Below are positions 45,677 to 53,325 of a stretch of DNA of 64,000 bases, piece after piece. Position 1 is the first letter of the stretch. Each line of letters opens with the position of its first letter. The translations under genes were made by a program, and so were the position numbers. The stretch is from an uncultured Lachnospiraceae bacterium (GTDB lineage Bacteria > Bacillota > Clostridia > Lachnospirales > Lachnospiraceae): NCBI GenBank assembly GCA_947246015.1, contig CAMXQE010000009.1, forward strand, positions 33,265 to 97,264, in the 5' to 3' direction. The notes beneath the pieces were generated by a model. That model saw only the letters and a program-made list of their open reading frames with translations. It had not been told where the DNA came from and did not search any database.

Positions 45677-45772
45677 TCCCTTTTATCCGTTTCTTTTTCT
45701 ATCCTGTCCATATCATTCATATTAGTTAATTTCCAGCCAAAAGTCAAATCCTTATGGAAATCAAATTCCCAA

Positions 45773-46969
45773 TCAGGTTTCATCCCATATACCTATGACC
45801 ATCACCGTCATGTCATCCCTTACTCTCCCTTTACTTTGGGAAAGGCTTAAATTTAAAATATGATTGGCTATTTCTGATGGATTTTTTAAGTTAATCCTCC
45901 CCAGCATCTCAGGAAGCATTTCTTCACCGATTCCCTGCGAAAGCGCGTCCGGTATCCCGTCTGACAGCATGATAATGTAATCCCCGTCCACCAGCCTGCG
46001 CCTTGTAACCTCCATATCCATTTCATAGAAAACACCTAACGGCAGATTTCTCGCAGATACCTGCTCGATTAAGTTTTCCCGCTTTATATAAGAAGGCGCC
46101 GAGCCTACTTTAATGAATTCGCATACACCGGTATACAAATCAATCTGGCAGATATCCAGTGTAGACATATTCTGTGATTCGCCCCCCGCAATGAGAGAGC
46201 CGTTAATCATCTGCACAGCCGTCTCCTTGGAAAATCCCACCTCCAGAAATTTCTCGATAAAATCCACAACAAACTCGCTGTCCCTGCACGCTTTCTCTCC
46301 GGAACCCATGCCGTCGGATAAAACAGCGGTCAATCCGCCCTCCTTTACCTCCATAAAGGAATAATTGTCACCGGAAACTCCCTCCGTTTCCTTTACCGCC
46401 TTTGCAACCCCTGTCAGGACATGAAACCGCGGCTCCTCCACATACTGATAGCTCCCCCATTCCTTTCCTACGAAAACGGGGCTTGTCCTTACCGGTATAA
46501 GCCGCATATTTAATAGAACGGAAAGAAGATTTCCCACTTCCTCTACTTCCGGTCCTGTCCCTTTTGCCGCACGCATAACAAGATTAACCTCCTTGCGCCC
46601 ATCCTCTTTCTCCAAAAGGAAAATTTCCTTCAACATGATACCGGCTTCTTTCATTGCATGGGATAATTGTTTTACCTTGCGGTCCCCCATGTGTATAAAA
46701 CGATACGACTCTTCCGCAACCTGTGTCATAATCTGCGCCATTTCATTTAAATGCTCCGCCATCAAATCCCGGTTTTCCAAAAGCCTTCTTTTCCATAGAT
46801 ATTCCTGCCTGTCCTCTGCAATGACTTCCGCCTTTTCCTGCTGCTGTATATCAGTAAATGTATTTGCCAGACTCCTGAAGGAATCCGCATACATCAACAA
46901 TTTTTTCTTTCCATATTCCGGCAGTATGCTGTCAAAAGCTGCCTCTCCATTTGTGAGCTGCTTTTTCAT
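45773..46969 (-). CDS. spoIIE: SpoIIE-type serine phosphatase lacking the membrane domain
   Basis: A 398-residue protein at the exact locus of spoIIE (between divIC and tilS). The C-terminal half is the PP2C-like SpoIIE domain: VSGDNYSFMEV, AVLSDGMGSGEKA, NMSTLDICQIDLYTG, MLSDGIPDAL and RDDMTVMVIG, with the metal Asp residues present. The N-terminal half is a soluble helical region. Standard SpoIIE is about 800 residues with some ten membrane helices; these are absent here, and a divIC terminator and a Spo0A-type promoter lie directly upstream, so the gene really begins at 46969. It should dephosphorylate SpoIIAA to activate sigma-F, but its septal targeting must differ. Confidence 0.88.
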   Translation of the reverse strand: MKKQLTNGEAAFDSILPEYGKKKLLMYADSFRSLANTFTDIQQQEKAEVIAEDRQEYLWKRRLLENRDLMAEHLNEMAQIMTQVAEESYRFIHMGDRKVKQLSHAMKEAGIMLKEIFLLEKEDGRKEVNLVMRAAKGTGPEVEEVGNLLSVLLNMRLIPVRTSPVFVGKEWGSYQYVEEPRFHVLTGVAKAVKETEGVSGDNYSFMEVKEGGLTAVLSDGMGSGEKACRDSEFVVDFIEKFLEVGFSKETAVQMINGSLIAGGESQNMSTLDICQIDLYTGVCEFIKVGSAPSYIKRENLIEQVSARNLPLGVFYEMDMEVTRRRLVDGDYIIMLSDGIPDALSQGIGEEMLPEMLGRINLKNPSEIANHILNLSLSQSKGRVRDDMTVMVIGIWDET

Positions 46970-47013
46970 CTTTTAACCTAACCCCACTTTCACAATGATT
47001 TCTGTAAGGCACT

Positions 47014-47046
47014 ATTATACACGACACGTCCTGCCGCATTTGTCAA
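47014..47046 (-). promoter_or_regulatory. spoIIE promoter with 21-bp spacer
   Basis: Minus strand TTGACA (47046-47041), 21-bp spacer, TATAAT (47019-47014), 45 bases before the spoIIE start. Both boxes are perfect, but the spacer is 4 bp too long for plain sigma-A. The B. subtilis spoIIE promoter has the same 21-bp spacing and needs Spo0A~P. Confidence 0.7.
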
Positions 47047-47079
47047 AACCAATACGGAAAAAAATATTTTTGTGCGACA
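47041..47079. promoter_or_regulatory. Candidate Spo0A boxes of the spoIIE promoter
   Basis: Two 6-of-7 matches to the 0A box TGTCGAA: TGTCAAA on the plus strand at 47041-47047, overlapping the -35, and TGTCGCA on the minus strand at 47079-47073. Their position around the -35 fits activation by Spo0A~P. Binding is inference. Confidence 0.45.
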
Positions 47080-47116
47080 AAAAATGCAGATACCGGAACT
47101 ACCGCCATCTGCATTT
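47076..47116 (-). terminator. Terminator of the hup-divIC operon
   Basis: Arms ATCTGCATTT (47107-47116) and AAATGCAGAT (47082-47091) form a 10-bp stem followed by TTTTTT on the minus strand. It starts inside the divIC stop codon, and separates divIC from spoIIE. Confidence 0.8.
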
Positions 47117-47421
47117 CAATCCTCATCCTTAAAAATAATCTCGCCTTCATGTACCAGACCCAGTTTATCCTTCGCTACTTCTTCTATGTACTGCTTGGTC
47201 TGGGTATACTTCTCATATTCCTTTATCTCTTCTGCACGCTGCTCCTCTTTTTCGATTTCCTCCATCAGCTGTGCCTCTCTTGCCTGATATCCTGCCAGCT
47301 TCTGCTTCAGCTCGATGCTCTTAACCATTACGACGACAAGCATCATAATGATTACGGTAGTCACCAGCAGCATTCCGAACCCGTTCTGCCGCTTCCTGCG
47401 GTACGCTGCCCTTCTCGCCAT
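47116..47421 (-). CDS. divIC: Septum formation protein DivIC/FtsB
   Basis: About 101 residues from the ATG at 47421, with GGAGG at 5 bases. Basic cytoplasmic N-terminus (ARRAAYRRKRQNG), one membrane helix (about 16-34: MLLVTTVIIMMLVVVMV), then an extracytoplasmic coiled coil (ELKQKLAGYQAREAQLMEEI) and the C-terminal DKLGLVHEGEIIF typical of DivIC. It forms the divisome complex with DivIB/FtsQ and FtsL. Position in the yabQ-divIC-spoIIE block confirms the assignment. Confidence 0.93.
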   Translation of the reverse strand: MARRAAYRRKRQNGFGMLLVTTVIIMMLVVVMVKSIELKQKLAGYQAREAQLMEEIEKEEQRAEEIKEYEKYTQTKQYIEEVAKDKLGLVHEGEIIFKDED

Positions 47422-47464
47422 AATGCCTCCTTCCATATGCACAATCCATATTTCCCTATCAACC

Positions 47465-47953
47465 CTAATGCTTATATAATATTATTTTAAGTGCTTTTGT
47501 AAAGCCCGTCAACTTCTTTTTCACATATTTGCACAACCGCTTTTCTTTCCTGCGGAAAAAGCAGAAAAATACCCTTATCTTTTTTATGAACCATCTAAAA
47601 GGACGGAATATAAACCCCGCTATCTTCCGAAGTATATGTATTTCCTTTAATAAAATGACTGAGACGATTTTAACAAACTTTTTTCCAACAATCCCCTTAT
47701 ACAACAGCATCCCGACTGCCGCTCCCGCTACTGCAAACCACCGCAAAACCCCGTTATTTTCCTCATAAAGCATGTAAAACACGGAAACTGCACATGCCAG
47801 CCAGAAAATCAAATCCTCCAATGATATGGCAAAAAGGCTGTGTTTGACTACCCGCCGCCCTATCAGGATGAAATCATATACAAAAGTAATGACAATTCCC
47901 ATGAACAAAGAACCGCCCAGAAAATACACTTCATTAACAATATCCTGACTCAT
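47465..47953 (-). CDS. yabQ: Spore cortex biosynthesis protein YabQ
   Basis: A 162-residue protein with four hydrophobic segments in the first 120 residues (EVYFLGGSLFMGIVITFVYDF, LEDLIFWLACAVSVFYMLY, LRWFAVAGAAVGMLLY) and a very basic C-terminal tail (VKKKLTGFTKALKIILYKH). This matches YabQ, needed for cortex formation in B. subtilis spores. It lies 7 bases after yabP, so both are probably made together in the mother cell. Confidence 0.9.
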   Translation of the reverse strand: MSQDIVNEVYFLGGSLFMGIVITFVYDFILIGRRVVKHSLFAISLEDLIFWLACAVSVFYMLYEENNGVLRWFAVAGAAVGMLLYKGIVGKKFVKIVSVILLKEIHILRKIAGFIFRPFRWFIKKIRVFFCFFRRKEKRLCKYVKKKLTGFTKALKIILYKH

Positions 47954-47960
47954 CCTTCAC

Positions 47961-48251
47961 CTACTTAAATAATTTTGCCAGCAGGGATTCCCCTTTATTA
48001 CCATATCCTGCCACCTCTGAATAAGTGAAACTATCCATCTTTCCGTCAATGTCCACTTCTCCTTTATCCAGCGTCAGACGGCTTACATGCAGATCCTCCC
48101 CTTTTATCATGAGCATCCCCTGATCCGTTTCGAGTATCACCTCTTTCACATCAAAGGATAATACGTCACATACTCCGCTAATGGTACATGTCCTTCTGTT
48201 TGTAAGCATCAATTTATGGGTGCGCTGTTTTGCAGCATTCAAGTCTTCCAT
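47961..48251 (-). CDS. yabP: Sporulation protein YabP
   Basis: A 96-residue protein of the YabP/YqfC family: HKLMLTNRRTCTISGVCDVLSFD, then ILETDQGMLMIKGEDLHVSRL and LDKGEVDIDGKMDSFTYS. In B. subtilis it is mother-cell expressed (sigma-E) and required for spore development. The ribosome site GAGGGG at 6 bases before the ATG lies within the 3' arm of a strong hairpin, described separately. Confidence 0.93.
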   Translation of the reverse strand: MEDLNAAKQRTHKLMLTNRRTCTISGVCDVLSFDVKEVILETDQGMLMIKGEDLHVSRLTLDKGEVDIDGKMDSFTYSEVAGYGNKGESLLAKLFK

Positions 48252-48252
48252 G

Positions 48253-48292
48253 AAAAACCCCTCATATAATCTTTTATAGATTATATGAGGGG
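48253..48292 (-). terminator. Terminator hairpin that contains the yabP ribosome site
   Basis: A perfect 15-bp stem, CCCCTCATATAATCT (48292-48278 on the minus strand) with AGATTATATGAGGGG (48272-48258), 5-base loop, then TTTTT and the yabP ATG one base later. The 3' arm ends in GAGGGG, the yabP Shine-Dalgarno sequence. Read-through transcripts from rqcP would terminate here or carry a blocked ribosome site. Confidence 0.85.
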
Positions 48293-48308
48293 AATATTTT
48301 AAATATAC
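48280..48308 (-). promoter_or_regulatory. Sigma-E-like promoter of yabPQ inside the hairpin
   Basis: Minus strand GTATATT (48308-48302; consensus KMATATT), 14-bp spacer, CATATAAT (48287-48280; consensus CATACAHT): 13 of 15 positions match. The expected start point, 7-8 bases further, falls at the hairpin loop (48277-48273). Confidence 0.6.
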
Positions 48309-48538
48309 CGGAACAATTCTTTTGCTTCGTCCTTTTTTACCGTTTCCTGTATGTCCAATACCTCTACCTTCACATCTTTATTTCCGAACTGTATCGTAAT
48401 GATATCACCCTGCTTCACATTTGCAGAGGCTTTTGCAGGCTTATCGTTAATAAATACCCTTCCTGCATCACAGGCTTCATTGGCAACAGTACGCCTCTTA
48501 ATCAGGCGCGACACTTTCAAATACTTATCTAATCTCAT
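48299..48538 (-). CDS. rqcP: S4-domain RNA-binding protein RqcP (HslR/YabO)
   Basis: About 79 residues from the ATG at 48538 (AAAGGTG just before). Almost the whole protein is an S4 domain: MRLDKYLKVSRLIKRRTVANEACDAGRVFIN, then ANVKQGDIITIQFG. In Firmicutes the orthologue works with RqcH in alanine tailing on stalled 50S subunits. It lies 15 bases after hup, in the order seen in many Clostridia. Confidence 0.92.
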   Translation of the reverse strand: MRLDKYLKVSRLIKRRTVANEACDAGRVFINDKPAKASANVKQGDIITIQFGNKDVKVEVLDIQETVKKDEAKELFRYI

Positions 48539-48553
48539 AATCACCTTTATTAA

Positions 48554-48829
48554 TTATGCATTAACCAAATCCTTTAAAGCCTTGCCAGCCTTAAACTTAG
48601 GAGCTTTGGAAGCCGCAATCTTCATAACTTCGCCGCTCTGGGGATTCCTTCCCTCTCTTGCAGCTCTCTTGGACACTTCAAATGTACCAAAGCCAACCAG
48701 CTGTACCTTACCGTCTTTCTTTAATTCTTCAGCAACAACATCCGTAAAAGCTTTCAACGCTTTCTCTGTGTCTTTTTTAGATAATCCAGCCTGATCAGCC
48801 ATAGCTGCAATTAATTCTGTTTTGTTCAT
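48554..48829 (-). CDS. hup: HU family DNA-binding protein
   Basis: A 91-residue histone-like protein with the full HU pattern: NKTELIAAMADQAGLSKKDTEKAL, VQLVGFGTFEVSKRAAREGRNPQSGE and AASKAPKFKAGKALKDLV. It dimerises and bends DNA. AGGAGGAG precedes the ATG. It is the first gene of the hup-rqcP-(yabPQ)-divIC run. Confidence 0.97.
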   Translation of the reverse strand: MNKTELIAAMADQAGLSKKDTEKALKAFTDVVAEELKKDGKVQLVGFGTFEVSKRAAREGRNPQSGEVMKIAASKAPKFKAGKALKDLVNA

Positions 48830-48990
48830 CTTGAACTCCTCCTGTTAAATTGAGTTTATATTTTCATTTAGAAGTCTCTCTTTTGAAACGTCTATACATA
48901 TATATAGACGGTTTCCAATCTTTTGTCAAGCAAAATCTGCCTTTTATGGCTATTTTTCAAGGTTTCTGCATCAGGCTGCCGCTCCGCCTG

Positions 48991-50622
48991 TCAATCCCCG
49001 GTCCGCTTCGCCACATTGCCGCTGACAAACTCAAAGAATGAATAGGTCACATCTTTTTCTTCCGTATCTACCTGCACCGTATAACTCCTTGCCTCATATC
49101 CCGGCTTGCGCAAGGTAATCGTATGTGTGCCGGCTTCCTTCTTAAAGCTTACCGATGCCACTCCTTTAAAAATCCCGTCCCAATATATTTCCACATCTGC
49201 AAGAGATTCTATGTATACCTTATAGGAATTTAATTCATTTCCGCTCACGCTGCTGTTTCCGCTCACTGTCAGCGAAGCATTTTCTTTTACCAGGTCAGAG
49301 AACGAATAAGTCACATCTTTTTCTTCCTCATCAATCTGTACTGTATAGCTCTTTGTCACATATCCCGCCCTGCGGAGCGTAATCGTATGCATACCGGCTT
49401 CTTTCTTAATGCTTACCGGAGCCAGTCCCTTATAAACCCCGTCCCAATAAACTTCCACATCAACCGGAGACTGAATATATATCTTATAGGAACTTAAATC
49501 GCTGGCAGAAATCTCCGATGAATTACCGCTTACACTGTTATTCGTATTCTGGTCTGCATTGGTCTCATCCTCTTTATCCAGTGTAATGCTGATACTCGCC
49601 AGTTCCTGTCCCACCCGGATATACTGGGTCACTGTCTCATACCCCTGCGCTTTTACGATTAGCTGGTGAACGCCGTATTCTACTTCTACCGGCCCTTTGA
49701 TATCTACCTGTTCCCCGTCAATCAGGACTGTTGCGCTGCCGGGGCTGATTGCAAATACAATCTTGCCGACCTTCGGCGCCTCCGGCTCCAAATCACTGAC
49801 GTTCAGCGTTAACTCCTGATTCCTGTATATCGTTACCGGTTTGATTTCATCAATGCCTGCAGCTGTCAGACGCACATTATAGCTTCCTTCCGGAACTACC
49901 AGGAGCATGTCTTCCGTAATCTGCTGGATGACCTCCTGCCCTACTTCTATCCATCCGCCCTTGAGATAATCGTTGGCGCTCAGGCGCAGATAACCGTGTC
50001 CTTCCTCTACTACCACGCTGTATACGCTGTTCCCTACACCGCTGACCGAAACCACATCGCCCCGGATAATATCCGCCAACTGCGCATCTTTTCCTTCCGA
50101 AGACACCACCAGATTATTCCTCAGACTGTATACTCCGCTGCCGACTTCCGCACTTTTCTTAAGCGTATCGAAACTATACTTCTGCACATCCTCCATCACC
50201 CACGCGCTGTCGGACAGCTTCATGCTGGACAGTTTCTTCTTACTCCTCAGAAACGTGACATCCACAATATCGCCGCCCTTCATCTGTGTCATCGCCATAC
50301 CGCTTCCGTATTTATCTGCAATAACGGTAGTCCCGTCATAGGCCAGCGTATAATATTTACCCGTTTCAATATTCATAAACGTAATTTTATTCTGCTCCGT
50401 ATCAATTTCCCTTATTACTGCGACATCCGCCGAATCATAGCTTCCGGGCTGGGCAATGACAAAGCCCGAATCATATTTTTCATAACCGGATTCATACGCC
50501 ATTCCCTTGCTGTCGCTTCCTGATAAGAATCCGGTCACAATCATTCCTGCCGTCAATATGGAAAGTACGGACACTGCCAAAAGCACGGGTTTCCCCTTTT
50601 TTCCAAAAAAACTGCTGTGCAT
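48991..50622 (-). CDS. Membrane-anchored PEGA-domain protein
   Basis: About 543 residues from the ATG at 50622 (GAGGAGG at 5 bases). One membrane helix near residues 13-34 (VLLAVSVLSILTAGMIVTGF) anchors a large extracytoplasmic part. Three clear PEGA domains follow in the C-terminal half: one with GSATVLIDGEQVDIKGP, and two close copies with VEVYWDGVYKGLAPVS and VEIYWDGIFKGVASVS. A fourth, weaker one (EGSYNVRLTAAGI) may precede. The last two are an 88-residue tandem duplication still visible in the DNA. The N-terminal region (EQNKITFMNIETGKYYTLAY) is all-beta. PEGA proteins are surface or spore-associated; function unknown. Confidence 0.85.
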   Translation of the reverse strand: MHSSFFGKKGKPVLLAVSVLSILTAGMIVTGFLSGSDSKGMAYESGYEKYDSGFVIAQPGSYDSADVAVIREIDTEQNKITFMNIETGKYYTLAYDGTTVIADKYGSGMAMTQMKGGDIVDVTFLRSKKKLSSMKLSDSAWVMEDVQKYSFDTLKKSAEVGSGVYSLRNNLVVSSEGKDAQLADIIRGDVVSVSGVGNSVYSVVVEEGHGYLRLSANDYLKGGWIEVGQEVIQQITEDMLLVVPEGSYNVRLTAAGIDEIKPVTIYRNQELTLNVSDLEPEAPKVGKIVFAISPGSATVLIDGEQVDIKGPVEVEYGVHQLIVKAQGYETVTQYIRVGQELASISITLDKEDETNADQNTNNSVSGNSSEISASDLSSYKIYIQSPVDVEVYWDGVYKGLAPVSIKKEAGMHTITLRRAGYVTKSYTVQIDEEEKDVTYSFSDLVKENASLTVSGNSSVSGNELNSYKVYIESLADVEIYWDGIFKGVASVSFKKEAGTHTITLRKPGYEARSYTVQVDTEEKDVTYSFFEFVSGNVAKRTGD

Positions 50623-50682
50623 GAAAACCTCCTCATCTAACTCCAAAAAAACTTATGTATTTTGTTATTATATACTAATATG

Positions 50683-50720
50683 AAAAAAAAGAAAAGCACT
50701 TAAAAAGTATAAGTGCTTTT
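50683..50720 (-). terminator. Terminator of the CotS-like gene
   Basis: Arms AAAAGCACTT (50720-50711) and AAGTGCTTTT (50701-50692) on the minus strand, 9-base loop, then a T-rich run. The stem begins inside the last codons of the CotS-like gene. Confidence 0.8.
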
Positions 50721-51728
50721 ATAATTTTCCAAAAATTCAATTTTTTCCTGTTCCTGCCCTAACAACTTCTCCATTTTTTCCGTATTTCGTCCCGGAATCC
50801 ACGCTTTTCCGGAATTATAGTAAAAATTTACTATTTTCCAAAATTTTTCCGGATACAGCAGCCTGTAATACAATTGCCTGTAATCCTCCGCCGTCAGCGT
50901 GCGTTCTTCGTGGTAAGCCGTCAGAAGCATCGTTCCCAGTTCCTGTGACCAGCCGCTCTTTTCCAGCAGTTTTCTCATAAATAAATATAAATCCCTCACC
51001 GGGTTATCCTTTATGCACTTCTCAAAATTAACAATCGACATCCCTGTCTTTCCGCCGTTTCCGTCTTCTTTGGAATTTCCTGTGATAATATTATGGTACT
51101 GGTAATCCCCGTGACAAATGATGCAGGTGTCCCCCGCTTCTTCCTTCCCTGACCCGTTTATGTAGGAATGTACCTCTTCCGCAGTCCGCAGGGCTGCATG
51201 GAAGAAATAATCATAGTGCTTTAACAGGAAAATTTCAAAATTTGTTTTCTGGCTCTTTTCCTTCAGAAACTTTCTTACCCTCCGAAGTTCCCTGTTATGC
51301 TTCTCATATTCCTTATCAATGCCGAACTCTGCTTTCTGACCCAGTTCCGGAAAATCCTCTGTTTTCAAGCAGGATGCCTTATGAAGCTTTGCCAGGGTCT
51401 TCACCGCCTGCACACATTCCCTTGCATCCCTCAGATTACATTCCTTACCTTCAAAATAGGTTTTCAGGATATACGGCGTCCTATCCTGGTCATATACGAT
51501 AAGTTCCCCTTCTTTTGTCTTCAGAAGAGTCTCTGCCGTAAGGAAACCCTGCTCCCGGATTTTATGAAGCAGTGCGTCCTGAAAAATGATTTTATCTTTC
51601 GAACCCGTATACTCTTTTAAAATCAACAGGCCCTGATCGGACTCGCACAATATCGCTCCGCGGCCTTTCCATGTACGCAGTACCTCTATTTCATAATTTT
51701 CAAGCACGCTGACTGCCCTGTCATTCAC
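50700..51728 (-). CDS. CotS-family spore coat / aminoglycoside-phosphotransferase-fold protein
   Basis: A 342-residue kinase-fold protein starting at GTG 51728 (AGGGGG at 7 bases). The N lobe has LLILKEYTGS and YILKTYFEGKEC. The C lobe has the Brenner-like motif ICHGDYQYHNII near residue 205. The usual DFD metal motif is replaced by IVNFEKC, so catalysis may be weakened or lost. The length and the NPVRDLYLFMRKLLEKSGW segment match the CotS/YutH/YsxE spore coat group. It lies among sporulation genes, which supports a coat role. Confidence 0.83.
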   Translation of the reverse strand: MNDRAVSVLENYEIEVLRTWKGRGAILCESDQGLLILKEYTGSKDKIIFQDALLHKIREQGFLTAETLLKTKEGELIVYDQDRTPYILKTYFEGKECNLRDARECVQAVKTLAKLHKASCLKTEDFPELGQKAEFGIDKEYEKHNRELRRVRKFLKEKSQKTNFEIFLLKHYDYFFHAALRTAEEVHSYINGSGKEEAGDTCIICHGDYQYHNIITGNSKEDGNGGKTGMSIVNFEKCIKDNPVRDLYLFMRKLLEKSGWSQELGTMLLTAYHEERTLTAEDYRQLYYRLLYPEKFWKIVNFYYNSGKAWIPGRNTEKMEKLLGQEQEKIEFLENYKSTYTF

Positions 51729-51787
51729 GTAAATACCCCCTATTTTCGGTTCCCCGTCTAATCGACCTATCCTATCTTATGAACCAA

Positions 51788-53116
51788 TCATAAAAAGTAT
51801 TCATACAGCTTGAGCAATTCTTCCTTTGTATTTTTTTCCGGGTCTTCCAATACGATTTCCAGCAGTCTGTCCAATACCTCTCCTATCTTCTTCCCCGGTT
51901 CCATCCCGGCGTCCATCAGATCCTTTCCCGTAACTGCCAGCGTGCGGAGGGAAACACAGTCCTTTTTACGTATGACTTCCTCATAAACCGCCTCTGCACG
52001 TTTCAGCTTCTCCTCTTTTTCCTCACGCTGGTATCCGCTCTGAGCCAGCATATCAGCTCTTTTCACCTCAAATAAAAGCGGGAAAATATCCTCTCCGGTT
52101 TTATGTATTGCCCTTCGTACGCCCTCCGGTACAGGGTTTATATCATAATCATGATACAGCACCAGCCTTTTCACCGTATGAAGCGTATCATTATCAAATT
52201 TCAGCCGCCTCAATATCCTCTCCGTAAGTTCCGCACTCACAGAAGCATGTCCATGGAAATGGTCTGTACCCTCTCCGTCCGTAGTCTTTGTCTCCGGCTT
52301 GCCGATATCGTGCATCAGCATCGTTAAGCGCAATACCTTATCGCCTTTCACCTTCATCATGGAATGCAGGATATGCTCGCCTACCGTATAACAATGATGG
52401 GGATTATTCTGTACCGTTTCCATGCATCGGTCAAATTCCGGCAGAACTATCTTCGTTATACCGGTTTCATAACAGATACGCAGGGCATCCGGATGCGGAG
52501 AAACCAAAAGCTTTACCAGCTCCGTCCGGATTCTTTCCGCACTTATCTTCTCCAGGTTTCCCGCCATCTCCTTAATGGCTGCTGCGGTTCCCTCCTCAAT
52601 CGAGTACCCCAGCTGCGCGGAAAAACGTACCGCCCGCATCATACGCAGGGCATCCTCATCAAAACGCTCTTCCGGCCTGCCAACGCACCGGATTATCCGA
52701 TTCCGGATATCCTCCGCTCCGCCGAACACATCCACCAGCCCTTTTCTGTCATTATATGCCATGGCATTGATGGTAAAGTCCCTGCGCCGCAAATCTTCCT
52801 CCAGCCTGCTTGTAAAGACGACCTCCTTTGGATGCCTGCCATCCTCATACTCACCGTCAATGCGGTAGGTCGTCACTTCAAAACCCTCTTTTTCCAGCAT
52901 AACTGTCACCGTACCGTGCCGGATTCCCGTATCTATCGTACGCCCGAAAATTGCCTTTACCTGCCGGGGATTGGCTGAAGTCGTAATATCCCAGTCATCA
53001 GGCGTCCGCCCGATAACCGAATCCCTGATGCATCCCCCCACCGCATATGCCTCATACCCGGCATCTTCTATCTTCTTAATAATATATTTTACCTTATCCG
53101 GCAGTCTGATATCCAT
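51788..53116 (-). CDS. cca: CCA tRNA nucleotidyltransferase
   Basis: About 442 residues from the ATG at 53116, with GAGGAAATAT ahead; in-frame starts further upstream are less likely. The nucleotidyltransferase head has YAVGGCIRDSVIGRTPDDWDI (metal Asp pair), then RRDFTINAMAYN and RMMRAVRFSAQLG. An HD domain follows (MLMHDIGKPETK, FHGHASVSAEL). It adds CCA to tRNAs; both tRNAs in this window lack encoded CCA. Next to the CotS-like gene, 59 bases apart. Confidence 0.95.
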   Translation of the reverse strand: MDIRLPDKVKYIIKKIEDAGYEAYAVGGCIRDSVIGRTPDDWDITTSANPRQVKAIFGRTIDTGIRHGTVTVMLEKEGFEVTTYRIDGEYEDGRHPKEVVFTSRLEEDLRRRDFTINAMAYNDRKGLVDVFGGAEDIRNRIIRCVGRPEERFDEDALRMMRAVRFSAQLGYSIEEGTAAAIKEMAGNLEKISAERIRTELVKLLVSPHPDALRICYETGITKIVLPEFDRCMETVQNNPHHCYTVGEHILHSMMKVKGDKVLRLTMLMHDIGKPETKTTDGEGTDHFHGHASVSAELTERILRRLKFDNDTLHTVKRLVLYHDYDINPVPEGVRRAIHKTGEDIFPLLFEVKRADMLAQSGYQREEKEEKLKRAEAVYEEVIRKKDCVSLRTLAVTGKDLMDAGMEPGKKIGEVLDRLLEIVLEDPEKNTKEELLKLYEYFL

Positions 53117-53325
53117 ATATTTCCTCATTTCTGCGCTGCTGTTTGCGCATACAGTTACAGTCACTTCATACCCCTCAGCTCTATTCTTTCATTATTATAT
53201 GAAAATAAAATACAGCTGGCAATCATTTTTCATACATATAATTTTCCCCATAATCGAATAATAAAGAAAAAGCCGCCGGTCGGCGTTCCATACCAAAATA
53301 AAATAACATAAGGAGGTTCCTTCCA

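Noticed and set aside
49033..49565. CRISPR-like or satellite repeat
   Set aside because: The repeats are in-frame PEGA domain duplications inside a coding region, 264 bp long, with no spacers.
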